A DNA stretch of 7,098 bases from an uncultured Azospirillum sp. (GCA_937960755.1 CALGOL010000521.1:1-7098), one strand, 5' to 3'; positions 1-6,393 are shown, counted from the stretch's first letter. Translations and numbers: made by a program. Notes: a model not told the origin generated them from the sequence alone.

Positions 1-30
1 CAAACATCCGCGGCGCAAACATCCGCGGCG
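1..30. repeat. 15-bp tandem duplication inside the cyclase gene
   Basis: CAAACATCCGCGGCG occurs twice head to tail at 1-15 and 16-30. Read on the minus strand it is in frame and encodes AADVC-AADV directly after KFIGDAALAVFP and a short acidic stretch. The first two bases of the window would fit a continued Cys codon, so more copies may lie to the left. Confidence 0.8.
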
Positions 31-899
31 GCTTCGCCCTCCTCCGGCGCGACGGGAAACACCGCCAGCGCCGCGTCGCCGATAAACTTCAGCACTTCGC
101 CGCCGTGGGCTTCGACGGCGCCGCCGATAATCTCAAAATAGCCGTTAAGCAGCGCGATCAGGTCCGCCGGGGCCAAACGGTCGGACAAGGCGGTGAAGCC
201 GCGCAAATCGCAGTACCACAGCACGGCGCGCACGGTTTCCAACGAGCCGCGGCGGATTTCCCCCGACAGCACCCGCGCGCCAGCGCGGGCGCCGACGTAG
301 GTTTCCACCACCGTCGCCGCCAGCTTCATCAAAATCAGCCGCTCCAGAACCGCGGTCAGCGCATGGCGCACGCCGTCCACCAGCGCCAAGTCGGCGGCGG
401 AAAAGCCCCCCGCCCGCCGCGTCGCCATCGACGTCACCCCGACGCGGGCGGCGTCAAAGCGCAAGGCCATGATGACGTAATCCGTTCCGCCGTCAGCGCG
501 CAGCTCCTCCAACACCTGATGGGGCAAGTCGCCTTCCATGCGCTCGATGCGAAAGCGCAGCGCGTCGGCGTCTTGATCGAGGATCGCCGCGACCGGGCTG
601 CCGATGTAGCGCTGGTCGCGCTCCGAGCCGTGGGCGCGGCGAACGATGCGCACCTCCCCTTCGTCCGCCCGCCAATAAACATTGAGGAAACGCACCAAAG
701 GATGCAGCACCGGCAAACCGAAAAACATCCGCCACAGCGGCAGCCCGTCGGCGATTAAACGCGCCGCCAGCCCTTCCATCAGTTCGGTGACGGTCGACGC
801 GCGGCGCCCTTCCGTGAGCAGCCATTCGATCAGCGCCGCCCGCCTTTCGTCCGTGTTCGCCATCTCGGCCGCCATCCCGCCCGCCGTCCCGCTTTCCAT
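1..899 (-). CDS. Class III adenylate/guanylate cyclase, C-terminus cut by window edge
   Basis: About 299 codons are visible, reading leftward without a stop. The product would make cAMP or cGMP from ATP or GTP in the cytosol. Residues about 10-207 form an N-terminal region seen in many rhizobial/rhodospirilloid cyclases (LHPLVRFLNVYWR, RAHGSERDQRYIGSP), ending in a GAF-like stretch (GGFSAADLALVDG). The cyclase domain starts near residue 208: WYCDLRGFT carries the first metal-binding Asp (D231), and KFIGDAAL carries the base-contacting Lys (K271) and second metal-binding Asp (D275). The transition-state Asn/Arg lie outside the window. Start: in-frame ATGs occur at 953, 899, 875 and 863; I chose 899 because GGAAAAG lies just upstream, but this is uncertain. 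It is divergent from nfu. No transmembrane segment is visible. ATP versus GTP preference cannot be decided here. Confidence 0.88.
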   Translation of the reverse strand, partial: MESGTAGGMAAEMANTDERRAALIEWLLTEGRRASTVTELMEGLAARLIADGLPLWRMFFGLPVLHPLVRFLNVYWRADEGEVRIVRRAHGSERDQRYIGSPVAAILDQDADALRFRIERMEGDLPHQVLEELRADGGTDYVIMALRFDAARVGVTSMATRRAGGFSAADLALVDGVRHALTAVLERLILMKLAATVVETYVGARAGARVLSGEIRRGSLETVRAVLWYCDLRGFTALSDRLAPADLIALLNGYFEIIGGAVEAHGGEVLKFIGDAALAVFPVAPEEGEAAADVCAADV

Positions 900-981
900 C
901 TTTTCCGCCCGCGCTTGATTCCCGCAGCGTTTCCGCCCAAGTTTGTAGGACATCCGACGCGCCCGCGCCGGCCGCCTGTTT

Positions 982-1012
982 TTGACGACTGGCGCACGCG
1001 ACTGCACATTAT
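982..1012 (+). promoter_or_regulatory. Possible sigma-70 promoter for nfu
   Basis: TTGACG (982-987, five of six bases of the -35 consensus) is followed after 19 bp by CATTAT (1007-1012, four of six). The start point would fall around 1018-1020, only a few bases before the nfu ATG at 1024, so the message would be almost leaderless. The spacer is longer than ideal and the call is weak. Confidence 0.3.
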
Positions 1013-1023
1013 GGACTCTTCCG

Positions 1024-1578
1024 ATGTTTATCCAGACCGAGCAGACCCCCAATCCCGCGACTCTGAAATTCCTACCCGGCTGCGAGGTCTTGCCGGCGGG
1101 CACGGCCGATTTCCCCGACGCCGCCAGCGCCGCCGAGCGTTCGCCGCTGGCCGAGCGCCTGTTTTTGGTGGAAGGCGTGACCGGGGTTTACCTGGGCTAT
1201 GATTTCGTCACCATCACCAAGGCCGACGGCCGCGACTGGTTCATGCTGAAGCCGATGATCCTCGGCGCGATCATGGAGCATTTCACCTCCGGCCGCCCGG
1301 TTTTAACCGGGGATTTGGGCGACGGCCACGCGGCCGGCGACGAAGAATCGGAAGTCGTGGCGCAGATCAAAGAACTGCTCGACACCCGGGTTCGCCCGGC
1401 GGTGGCGCAGGACGGCGGCGACATCACCTTCCACGGTTTCGAGAACGGCGTGGTGTACGTCTCGATGCGCGGCTCGTGCTCCGGCTGCCCGTCGTCGACC
1501 GCGACCCTGAAGTCGGGCATTGAAAACATGCTGCGCCACTATATCCCGGAAGTTCACGAAGTGCGCGCCGTGCGCTGA
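1024..1578 (+). CDS. Nfu-family iron-sulfur cluster scaffold/carrier protein
   Basis: A 184-residue protein that matches the usual size and two-domain plan of alphaproteobacterial/mitochondrial-type Nfu proteins. Residues 1-90 form the Nfu N-terminal domain (MFIQTEQTPNPATLKF opening, FLVEGVTGVYLG, DFVTITK). Residues 108-180 form the NifU-like domain with VRPAVAQDGGDI and the cluster-binding CxxC at C152/C155 in RGSCSGCPSS. In this family two CxxC motifs from a dimer hold a [4Fe-4S] cluster and pass it to target enzymes in the cytosol. The ATG at 1024 is chosen because MFIQTEQTPN is the conserved N-terminus; the in-frame ATG at 982 would add 14 non-conserved residues. A GGA at 1013-1015 is the only weak ribosome-binding match. 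ahcY follows 113 bp downstream behind its own operator, so the two are probably not strictly co-regulated. Confidence 0.95.
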   Translation: MFIQTEQTPNPATLKFLPGCEVLPAGTADFPDAASAAERSPLAERLFLVEGVTGVYLGYDFVTITKADGRDWFMLKPMILGAIMEHFTSGRPVLTGDLGDGHAAGDEESEVVAQIKELLDTRVRPAVAQDGGDITFHGFENGVVYVSMRGSCSGCPSSTATLKSGIENMLRHYIPEVHEVRAVR

Positions 1579-1587
1579 GTCGCAGAT

Positions 1588-1616
1588 TTGTCATGCAGAC
1601 ATAAAGATATCTTTAT
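1588..1616 (+). promoter_or_regulatory. Candidate ahcY promoter overlapping the operator
   Basis: TTGTCA (1588-1593) matches five of six -35 bases. A weak -10-like CTTTAT lies 17 bp downstream at 1611-1616 inside the palindrome. Overlap of the two would let a bound repressor block RNA polymerase. The -10 match is poor, so the exact promoter is inferred mainly from position. Confidence 0.4.
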
Positions 1617-1625
1617 GCTTGCATG
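1592..1625. promoter_or_regulatory. 34-bp palindromic operator upstream of ahcY, SahR-like candidate
   Basis: The core CATAAAGATATCTTTATG (1600-1617) is a perfect 18-bp palindrome. It is extended outward by CATGCA (1592-1597) and TGCATG (1620-1625), leaving only two mismatched position pairs (1598/1619 and 1599/1618) across 34 bp. It lies 67 bp before the ahcY ATG. SahR, an ArsR-family repressor that responds to S-adenosylhomocysteine, is known to control ahcY and other methionine-cycle genes in several proteobacteria through AT-rich palindromes; assignment to SahR is from memory of that regulon and from position. There is no GC-rich stem or T-run, so it is not a terminator of nfu. Confidence 0.65.
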
Positions 1626-1691
1626 TCCGGCGGCGGACTGCTAAGGCGTCATCCATTGGTCGCCAACCCTCGCGCGCAATGGAGCTTTCGC

Positions 1692-3008
<1,317 letters not shown>

Positions 3009-3029
3009 TCGGCGATCGCCGAATTTTTT
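3009..3029 (+). terminator. First terminator-like hairpin after ahcY
   Basis: TCGGCGATCGCCGA (3009-3022) is a perfect palindrome starting at the base after the ahcY stop codon; it can fold as a 5-bp stem with a GATC loop and is followed by six T (3024-3029). The short stem makes it weaker than the second hairpin. Confidence 0.55.
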
Positions 3030-3042
3030 AGCCGGCGTTTGC

Positions 3043-3080
3043 AAAAGCCGCCCCTTCGACCAGAGGGGGCGGCTTTTTTT
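3043..3080 (+). terminator. Strong rho-independent terminator of ahcY
   Basis: AAAAGCCGCCCC (3043-3054) pairs perfectly with GGGGCGGCTTTT (3066-3077). The stem extends inward by TTC/GAG with one wobble, leaving a five-base loop GACCA (3058-3062). A run of seven T (3074-3080) follows. The upstream A-run would also allow some activity on the opposite strand. Confidence 0.92.
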
Positions 3081-3117
3081 CGCCAACCTCCGCCGGCGCG
3101 GCGTTTGAACAGCGCCG

Positions 3118-3170
3118 TCGGCCCGTGAAATGATCGGCCCGTGAAATGATCGGCCCGTGAAATGATCGGC
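3118..3170. repeat. Three tandem copies of a 16-bp repeat
   Basis: TCGGCCCGTGAAATGA is repeated exactly three times (3118-3133, 3134-3149, 3150-3165), followed by a partial TCGGC (3166-3170). All copies are identical, so the expansion is recent or maintained. It lies 38 bp after the ahcY terminator T-run and does not overlap a gene. Confidence 0.95.
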
Positions 3171-3183
3171 AGGGTCGTTTCAC
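3157..3183 (+). other. Hairpin formed by the last repeat copy and a downstream arm
   Basis: GTGAAATGATC (3157-3167) can pair with GGTCGTTTCAC (3173-3183) over 11 bp, two of them G-U wobbles in RNA, around a five-base loop GGCAG. Each of the other two repeat copies carries the same left arm and could compete for the single right arm. There is no T-run, so this is not an intrinsic terminator on the plus strand. Confidence 0.55.
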
Positions 3184-3312
3184 CTGCGCGCCGATGTGAA
3201 GAATTGAATTCCAGTATTTTGGCGCGCCGTATGCGCCGATAAATGCATATATATTACTATATGCGCATACATGTGTATTTATATTTATAATTAAGTTTAT
3301 ACAAATTAGTTG

Positions 3313-3340
3313 TTGTGTAATTTCTCTTCATCAATATAAT
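3313..3340 (+). promoter_or_regulatory. Possible promoter for the exported-protein genes
   Basis: A perfect TATAAT (3335-3340) is preceded after 16 bp by TTGTGT (3313-3318, three of six -35 bases). Transcription would start near 3347 and give a leader of about 147 nt before the first gene at 3494. TATAAT also occurs at 3286-3291 without a -35 partner, and AT-rich DNA produces such matches by chance. Confidence 0.35.
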
Positions 3341-3458
3341 TTGCCACACATCCGAACAAAAATGCTGTGCAGTACAGTAATCTAAGGTGCAATGCGGCAT
3401 ATTTACTTATATCGCTGATTACACGTCAGGTCGCCAGACTCTGACAACGGCGGTGATT

Positions 3459-3473
3459 TGTCGACGTGCGACA
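3459..3473. promoter_or_regulatory. Short inverted repeat near the first exported-protein gene
   Basis: TGTCG (3459-3463) and CGACA (3469-3473) are perfect inverted arms separated by five bases and end 20 bp before the ATG at 3494. A -10-like CATAAA (3472-3477) overlaps the right arm. It could be an operator or a small RNA hairpin; at this length chance is also possible. Confidence 0.25.
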
Positions 3474-3493
3474 TAAATTCATCGGAGATCGCA

Positions 3494-4012
3494 ATGAAAA
3501 AAACATCGTTACCCGCCATCGCCGCCGCGGCCTTGCTGGCGTCCGCGGTTCCGGCTTTAGCTCAAGAAGGCGCGGCGGCGCCGACCTACGGCTTAAAGCT
3601 ATGCTTCGCCGACAAGGTGATGGGCGCCGCCCTGCTGCCGCAAGTTGGCTTTGTCGAAACCGCTATCGTCATTCGCAGCGAGCAGGGCGTCGATGTCGTC
3701 AAGGCGAACTCGTCTTATGGCGAAAAAGTCGTTGGGTCCTACTGGACCAGCGCGCTGCCGCGTAACGTCAATCTCGACGCCGGGTGCTACACCTTCTTCT
3801 TTATGATTAAAAATTCCCCGCCGACAACCGGCGTTGAATGGTCGTGCGCCGCGCCGTCGGCCAGTGATGGGCCGGTGCAGCCTGAAAAGGAAATTAAATA
3901 CACCACAGTTTCTGGATACATCGGAGCCGGCGTCATTTCCGGCGCCGCCCTGTTGCCGTACTACCCGAACAAAAAGCCCTTAAATACTGGCGACTGCCCG
4001 CGCGGTTTTTAA
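3494..4012 (+). CDS. Exported four-cysteine protein, paralog 1, function unknown
   Basis: I do not recognise this 172-residue protein. It begins with a clear Sec signal peptide: MKK, a hydrophobic alanine/leucine core, and ALA before a likely cut ahead of Q24. The mature part has no membrane segment. Four cysteines (C37, C98, C118, C168) suggest two disulfides in the periplasm or outside the cell. Shared with the next two genes are LC near C37, V-E-x-A-I-V-I (54-60), VKAN, YWTS-x-LP (83-89), NLDAGCY, FM-x-K-x-S-P-P, W-S-C, and the C-terminal C-x-x-G-F. The ATG at 3494 is chosen because GGAG (3484-3487) lies six bases upstream; the in-frame ATG at 3458 would put 12 residues before the signal peptide. 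It is the most GC-rich of the three genes and the first in the array. Confidence 0.88.
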   Translation: MKKTSLPAIAAAALLASAVPALAQEGAAAPTYGLKLCFADKVMGAALLPQVGFVETAIVIRSEQGVDVVKANSSYGEKVVGSYWTSALPRNVNLDAGCYTFFFMIKNSPPTTGVEWSCAAPSASDGPVQPEKEIKYTTVSGYIGAGVISGAALLPYYPNKKPLNTGDCPRGF

Positions 4013-4025
4013 TACCGCTTTTTTT
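4002..4025 (+). terminator. Terminator-like hairpin between paralogs 1 and 2
   Basis: GCGGT (4002-4006) pairs with ACCGC (4014-4018) around a seven-base loop that contains the stop codon TAA (4010-4012), and seven T follow (4019-4025). The stem is only 5 bp, so it would probably attenuate rather than fully stop transcription; a translating ribosome at the stop codon would cover it. Confidence 0.45.
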
Positions 4026-4060
4026 GCAACGTCGCCGATGGAAATTCTTGGAGGATAAAA

Positions 4061-4597
4061 ATGAAGCACAAACCGCTGTCCGCCATACTAACTGCTGGAC
4101 TGCTCGCCGCGTCGTCGATCTGGAGCGTTGGCGCCGCATACGGCGCCAGCAGCGACTACCCATTGAAAGCTACCGGCGTCGAACTTTGTTTTGACGATAA
4201 AACTCACGACATAGCGCTTATACCAAATTTTGATTTGGTCGAAATGGGGGTTGTCATCATTGATAAAAAAGATGGAAAAGCCGTTGTTAAATCAAACACT
4301 CACTATAAAGACAAGACAACTGGGGGCTACTGGACAAGTAAACTACCGCAGAATGTGACGCTTGATAAAGGGTGTTATACTTTTCATTTTATGAACAAAT
4401 CAACCCCGCCAAACACTTCTTTTTATTGGGTCTGCGCCCGAATGAACGTTTCTAACGGCTTAAAGAATCTTAATCATAAAGCTTCAACCACGGTCACAGG
4501 TCTTATCGGCGCCAGGGCGATCTCCCTCGCCGCATTAATTCCAAACGTCTCAAGCAGTACGCCGGTTTTCACCAACACCTGCCCGAGCGGGCTTTGA
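4061..4597 (+). CDS. Exported four-cysteine protein, paralog 2, function unknown
   Basis: A 178-residue paralog of its neighbours. A signal peptide covers about residues 1-25 to 29 (MKHK start, hydrophobic core, likely cut after VGA or AYG). Cysteines C43, C105, C125 and C174 match the other two proteins in spacing (62, 20 and 49 residues). GGYWTSKLP (88-96), TLDKGCYTF, STPPNT, W-V-C and the terminal C-P-S-G-L align directly. GGAGG (4050-4054) six bases before the ATG is the strongest ribosome site of the three. Its body is much more AT-rich than the rest of the window (43 G/C of 120 bases at 4201-4320), with many AAA, GAT and ATT codons, which suggests transfer or drift without amelioration. 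It is lysine-richer than paralog 1. It starts 48 bp after paralog 1. No function can be assigned. Confidence 0.88.
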   Translation: MKHKPLSAILTAGLLAASSIWSVGAAYGASSDYPLKATGVELCFDDKTHDIALIPNFDLVEMGVVIIDKKDGKAVVKSNTHYKDKTTGGYWTSKLPQNVTLDKGCYTFHFMNKSTPPNTSFYWVCARMNVSNGLKNLNHKASTTVTGLIGARAISLAALIPNVSSSTPVFTNTCPSGL

Positions 4598-4636
4598 AGC
4601 CTTGGACCGCCAGCATCAAACCCATCGGAGAACAAA

Positions 4637-5179
4637 ATGATGAAAAAATTGCTGTCCGCCGCCATGATCGCTTTCTCGACTTTTACGGCTTTCATTACGA
4701 CGCCGGCAAGCGCGAATGAAATCCCTATCCTATCTTTAAGCGAATCAAAAACCCCCTTTACTGGGATAAAAATGTGTTTGAAAAGCAAGGCGCAGAATAT
4801 TTCTCTTGTTCCACTGACAGAATATGTTGAAAGCGCAGTTCTTATTTTGAACGAAGCTGGAACGCCTATTATTAAGGCGAATAACTATTTTACAGGCCCC
4901 TCCCCTGCGGGCTATTGGACCAGCAAGCTTCCTAGGGTCGTCGATCTGGATGCGGGATGCTATTACATTTACTTTATGCTGAAACCAACCCCGCCGGGCA
5001 CATCTGAATGGTCGTGCGCGTGGGTGCAGGCGACAACCACCTTGACCACCGCTGCGAAGACGAGGGTCACGACGCTGTCCGGCTCGGCCGGCGGCAGCTA
5101 TCCGACTCACGTCATGTTGTTCCCCGGCGAGCCGGAAACAAACGCGGTCGGGCAGACGGATTGCTGGCGCGGCTATTAG
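4637..5179 (+). CDS. Exported four-cysteine protein, paralog 3, function unknown
   Basis: A 180-residue paralog of the two genes before it. The signal peptide runs MMKKLL through a hydrophobic stretch to ASA, with a likely cut before N27. Cysteines C47, C108, C127 and C176 keep the family spacing (61, 19 and 49 residues). It carries V-E-S-A-V-L-I, IIKANN, AGYWTSKLP (91-99), DLDAGCYY, FM-x-K-P-T-P-P, W-S-C and the C-terminal C-W-R-G-Y. GGAG (4627-4630) precedes the ATG by six bases; a second in-frame ATG at 4640 is equally possible. Its ribosome-site context CATCGGAGA is identical to that of paralog 1. It lies 39 bp after paralog 2 and runs towards the convergent ybaK-like gene. The first half is AT-leaning and the second half closer to the host composition. 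Confidence 0.88.
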   Translation: MMKKLLSAAMIAFSTFTAFITTPASANEIPILSLSESKTPFTGIKMCLKSKAQNISLVPLTEYVESAVLILNEAGTPIIKANNYFTGPSPAGYWTSKLPRVVDLDAGCYYIYFMLKPTPPGTSEWSCAWVQATTTLTTAAKTRVTTLSGSAGGSYPTHVMLFPGEPETNAVGQTDCWRGY

Positions 5180-5191
5180 AATTGATGGGCT

Positions 5192-5229
5192 GTAACGCTG
5201 GCGCCGCATAGCATGACTGCCGGCGTTAC
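5192..5229. other. Hairpin between convergent genes
   Basis: GTAACGCTGGC (5192-5202) and GCCGGCGTTAC (5219-5229) form an 11-bp stem with one wobble pair around a 16-base loop. It lies between the stop of paralog 3 and the stop of the ybaK-like gene and covers the latter's stop codon. No T-run follows on either strand, so it is at best a poor terminator; it could still protect 3' ends. Confidence 0.5.
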
Positions 5230-5702
5230 TCCGCCGTAATCTCCGCCACCAACGCCTCCAGCCCGGCGACAAGGTCTTTCGGGGAAAGGCGCACCTGCAC
5301 GCCGCGCCCGCCGCCGTTGAGGAACACTTGGTCAAAAGCCATGGCCGAGGCGTCGACGAGCGCGGGGTGGCGGCGCTTTTGGCCGAACGGGCTGACGCCG
5401 CCCACCAGATAGCCGGTGACGCGCTCGGCGTCGGCCGGGCGCATCATTTCCGCACTCTTGCCCTTCATGGCGGCGGCGACCCGTTTCAGCGACGCCTGCC
5501 GGTCGCTGGGGACCAGCACGCACACCGCACGGCCGTCCACCACCATCATCAAGCTTTTCAACACCTGCGCCGCCGGGACGCCAAGGCAGGCGGCGGCGTG
5601 CTCGCCGATGCGCGCCGCCCCGGCGTCGTAATCGTAGGTGAACACCTCGTAAGCGATTTTGGCGCGGTCGAGGGCCTGGGTGGCCCGCGTCGTCTTGGCC
5701 AT
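5226..5702 (-). CDS. ybaK: YbaK/EbsC-type Cys-tRNA(Pro) deacylase
   Basis: A complete 158-residue protein of the usual length for the YbaK/EbsC branch of the INS editing superfamily. These enzymes hydrolyse Cys-tRNA(Pro) mischarged by prolyl-tRNA synthetase, acting in trans in the cytosol. Visible marks are the catalytic-lysine motif VLKSL (K49), the conserved GYLVGGVSPFG (97-107) with basic residues right after it, and the glycine-rich GGGRGVQV before the final helix (LSPKDLVAGLEALVAEI). The ATG at 5702 gives a normal N-terminus; GGAG sits ten bases upstream. It lies 64 bp downstream of cobO on the same strand and may be read from the cobN-cobO transcript. Other INS editing activities are possible in principle, but the GGVSPFG motif favours this branch. 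Confidence 0.93.
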   Translation of the reverse strand: MAKTTRATQALDRAKIAYEVFTYDYDAGAARIGEHAAACLGVPAAQVLKSLMMVVDGRAVCVLVPSDRQASLKRVAAAMKGKSAEMMRPADAERVTGYLVGGVSPFGQKRRHPALVDASAMAFDQVFLNGGGRGVQVRLSPKDLVAGLEALVAEITAE

Positions 5703-5766
5703 AAGGGTGGAGCTCCGGCGACAAGGGGGGATGAAAAGACGGTCCCCCTCTTTACCCGCTTGGCGA

Positions 5767-6393
5767 TTAAAATTCGACGCCCGGCTGCGCCTTGACGCCG
5801 TCGCGGAACGGATGCTTCAGCATGGTCATTTCGGTCGCCAGATCGGCCGCCGCCAGCAATTCGTCGGCGGCGTTGCGGCCGGTGACGACGGCGTGTTGAT
5901 CGGCCGGGCGGGCGGCCAGCGCCGTCAGCACCTCTTCCAGCGGCAGATAGCCGTAACGCAGCACGATGTTAAGCTCGTCCAGCAGCACCATGCGCACGTC
6001 GGGATCAGCCAAGGCCGCCTTGGCGATATCCCAAGCGCGGCTCGCGGCGGCGATGTCGGCGGCGCGGTCCTGGGTTTCCCAGGTGAAGCCTTCGCCGAAG
6101 GCGTGGAAGGTCACCAGTTCGGGAAAGCGCTCCAACACCCGGCGTTCGCCGGTGTCGCGGCTGCCTTTGACGAACTGCACCACCACCGTCTTCATGCCGT
6201 GGCCGACAGCGCGCAGCACCATGCCGAAAGCGGCGGAGGATTTGCCTTTGCCCTTGCCGGTATGGACGATCAGCAAGCCCTTTTCGATGGTCTTGCCGGC
6301 GGCGATGCGGTCGCGCGCCGCTTTCTTCTTCGCCATCTTCTCGGCGTGACGAGCGTTGATTTCATCCTCGGTCATGTTCTCATCCGTCGTCAT
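5767..6393 (-). CDS. cobO: Cob(I)yrinic acid a,c-diamide adenosyltransferase
   Basis: A 208-residue CobO/BtuR (CobA-type) corrinoid adenosyltransferase. It moves the 5'-deoxyadenosyl group of ATP onto the reduced cobalt of the corrinoid, giving the adenosyl intermediate of cobalamin synthesis or salvage, in the cytosol. The P-loop is TGKGKGKSS (45-53), followed by QFVKG (73-77), DELN (139-142), VVTGRNA (169-175) and the family's C-terminal K-A-Q-x-G-[IV]-E-F (201-208). The N-terminal 33 residues are a charged helix typical of the long form. The ATG at 6393 is chosen because GGGAGGG (6409-6403) lies nine bases upstream and because it overlaps the cobN stop as ATGA, which suggests translational coupling. 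Being next to cobN supports the aerobic CobNST pathway. Confidence 0.96.
   Translation of the reverse strand: MTTDENMTEDEINARHAEKMAKKKAARDRIAAGKTIEKGLLIVHTGKGKGKSSAAFGMVLRAVGHGMKTVVVQFVKGSRDTGERRVLERFPELVTFHAFGEGFTWETQDRAADIAAASRAWDIAKAALADPDVRMVLLDELNIVLRYGYLPLEEVLTALAARPADQHAVVTGRNAADELLAAADLATEMTMLKHPFRDGVKAQPGVEF

Larger units (their letters stand above)
3081..3493. other. 413-bp intergenic region with composition break
   Basis: No convincing protein gene is seen. The left part (3081-3235) is GC-rich and holds the 16-bp tandem repeats and a hairpin. From about 3236 the DNA becomes strongly AT-rich: only 11 of 60 bases at 3241-3300 are G or C. An inverted repeat GCATATA/TATATGC (3245-3251 and 3258-3264) lies at this break. 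The remainder (about 3340-3493) is probably the leader of the first exported-protein gene. A nine-codon reading frame (3392-3418, MRHIYLYR) with AAGG upstream exists but has no support beyond that. Confidence 0.6.

Noticed and set aside
105..758. Plus-strand open frame of 217 codons opposite the cyclase gene
   Set aside because: It is antisense to a frame with clear cyclase motifs and its product is a low-complexity His/Gln/Arg-rich shadow typical of GC-rich DNA.
1626..1690. SAH or SAM riboswitch before ahcY
   Set aside because: I looked for the conserved SAH-riboswitch core and SAM-II-like pseudoknot elements and saw none; only a weak GGCG/CGCC stem is present, and the palindrome explains control better.
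3118..3170. CRISPR array
   Set aside because: The 16-bp units are directly adjacent with no spacers and are too short for CRISPR repeats.
3392..3418. Nine-codon leader peptide gene MRHIYLYR
   Set aside because: The Shine-Dalgarno match is weak and close to the start, the peptide has no repeated regulatory codon, and such frames are common by chance.
4129..5210. 12-bp direct repeat TGGCGCCGCATA at 4129-4140 and 5199-5210, as possible attachment sites
   Set aside because: About one or two exact 12-base pairs are expected by chance in 7 kb, more in GC-biased DNA, and no integrase is nearby.
4745..5335. Minus-strand open frame of 196 codons opposite paralog 3
   Set aside because: Paralog 3 has a signal peptide, ribosome site and homologous neighbours; the minus frame also overlaps the end of the ybaK-like gene.
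5724..5749. G-run/C-run hairpin (GGGGG 5726-5730 with CCCCC 5744-5748) between cobO and the ybaK-like gene
   Set aside because: The stem is about five pairs with a 13-base loop and no clean T-run on either strand, so it is not supported as a terminator.
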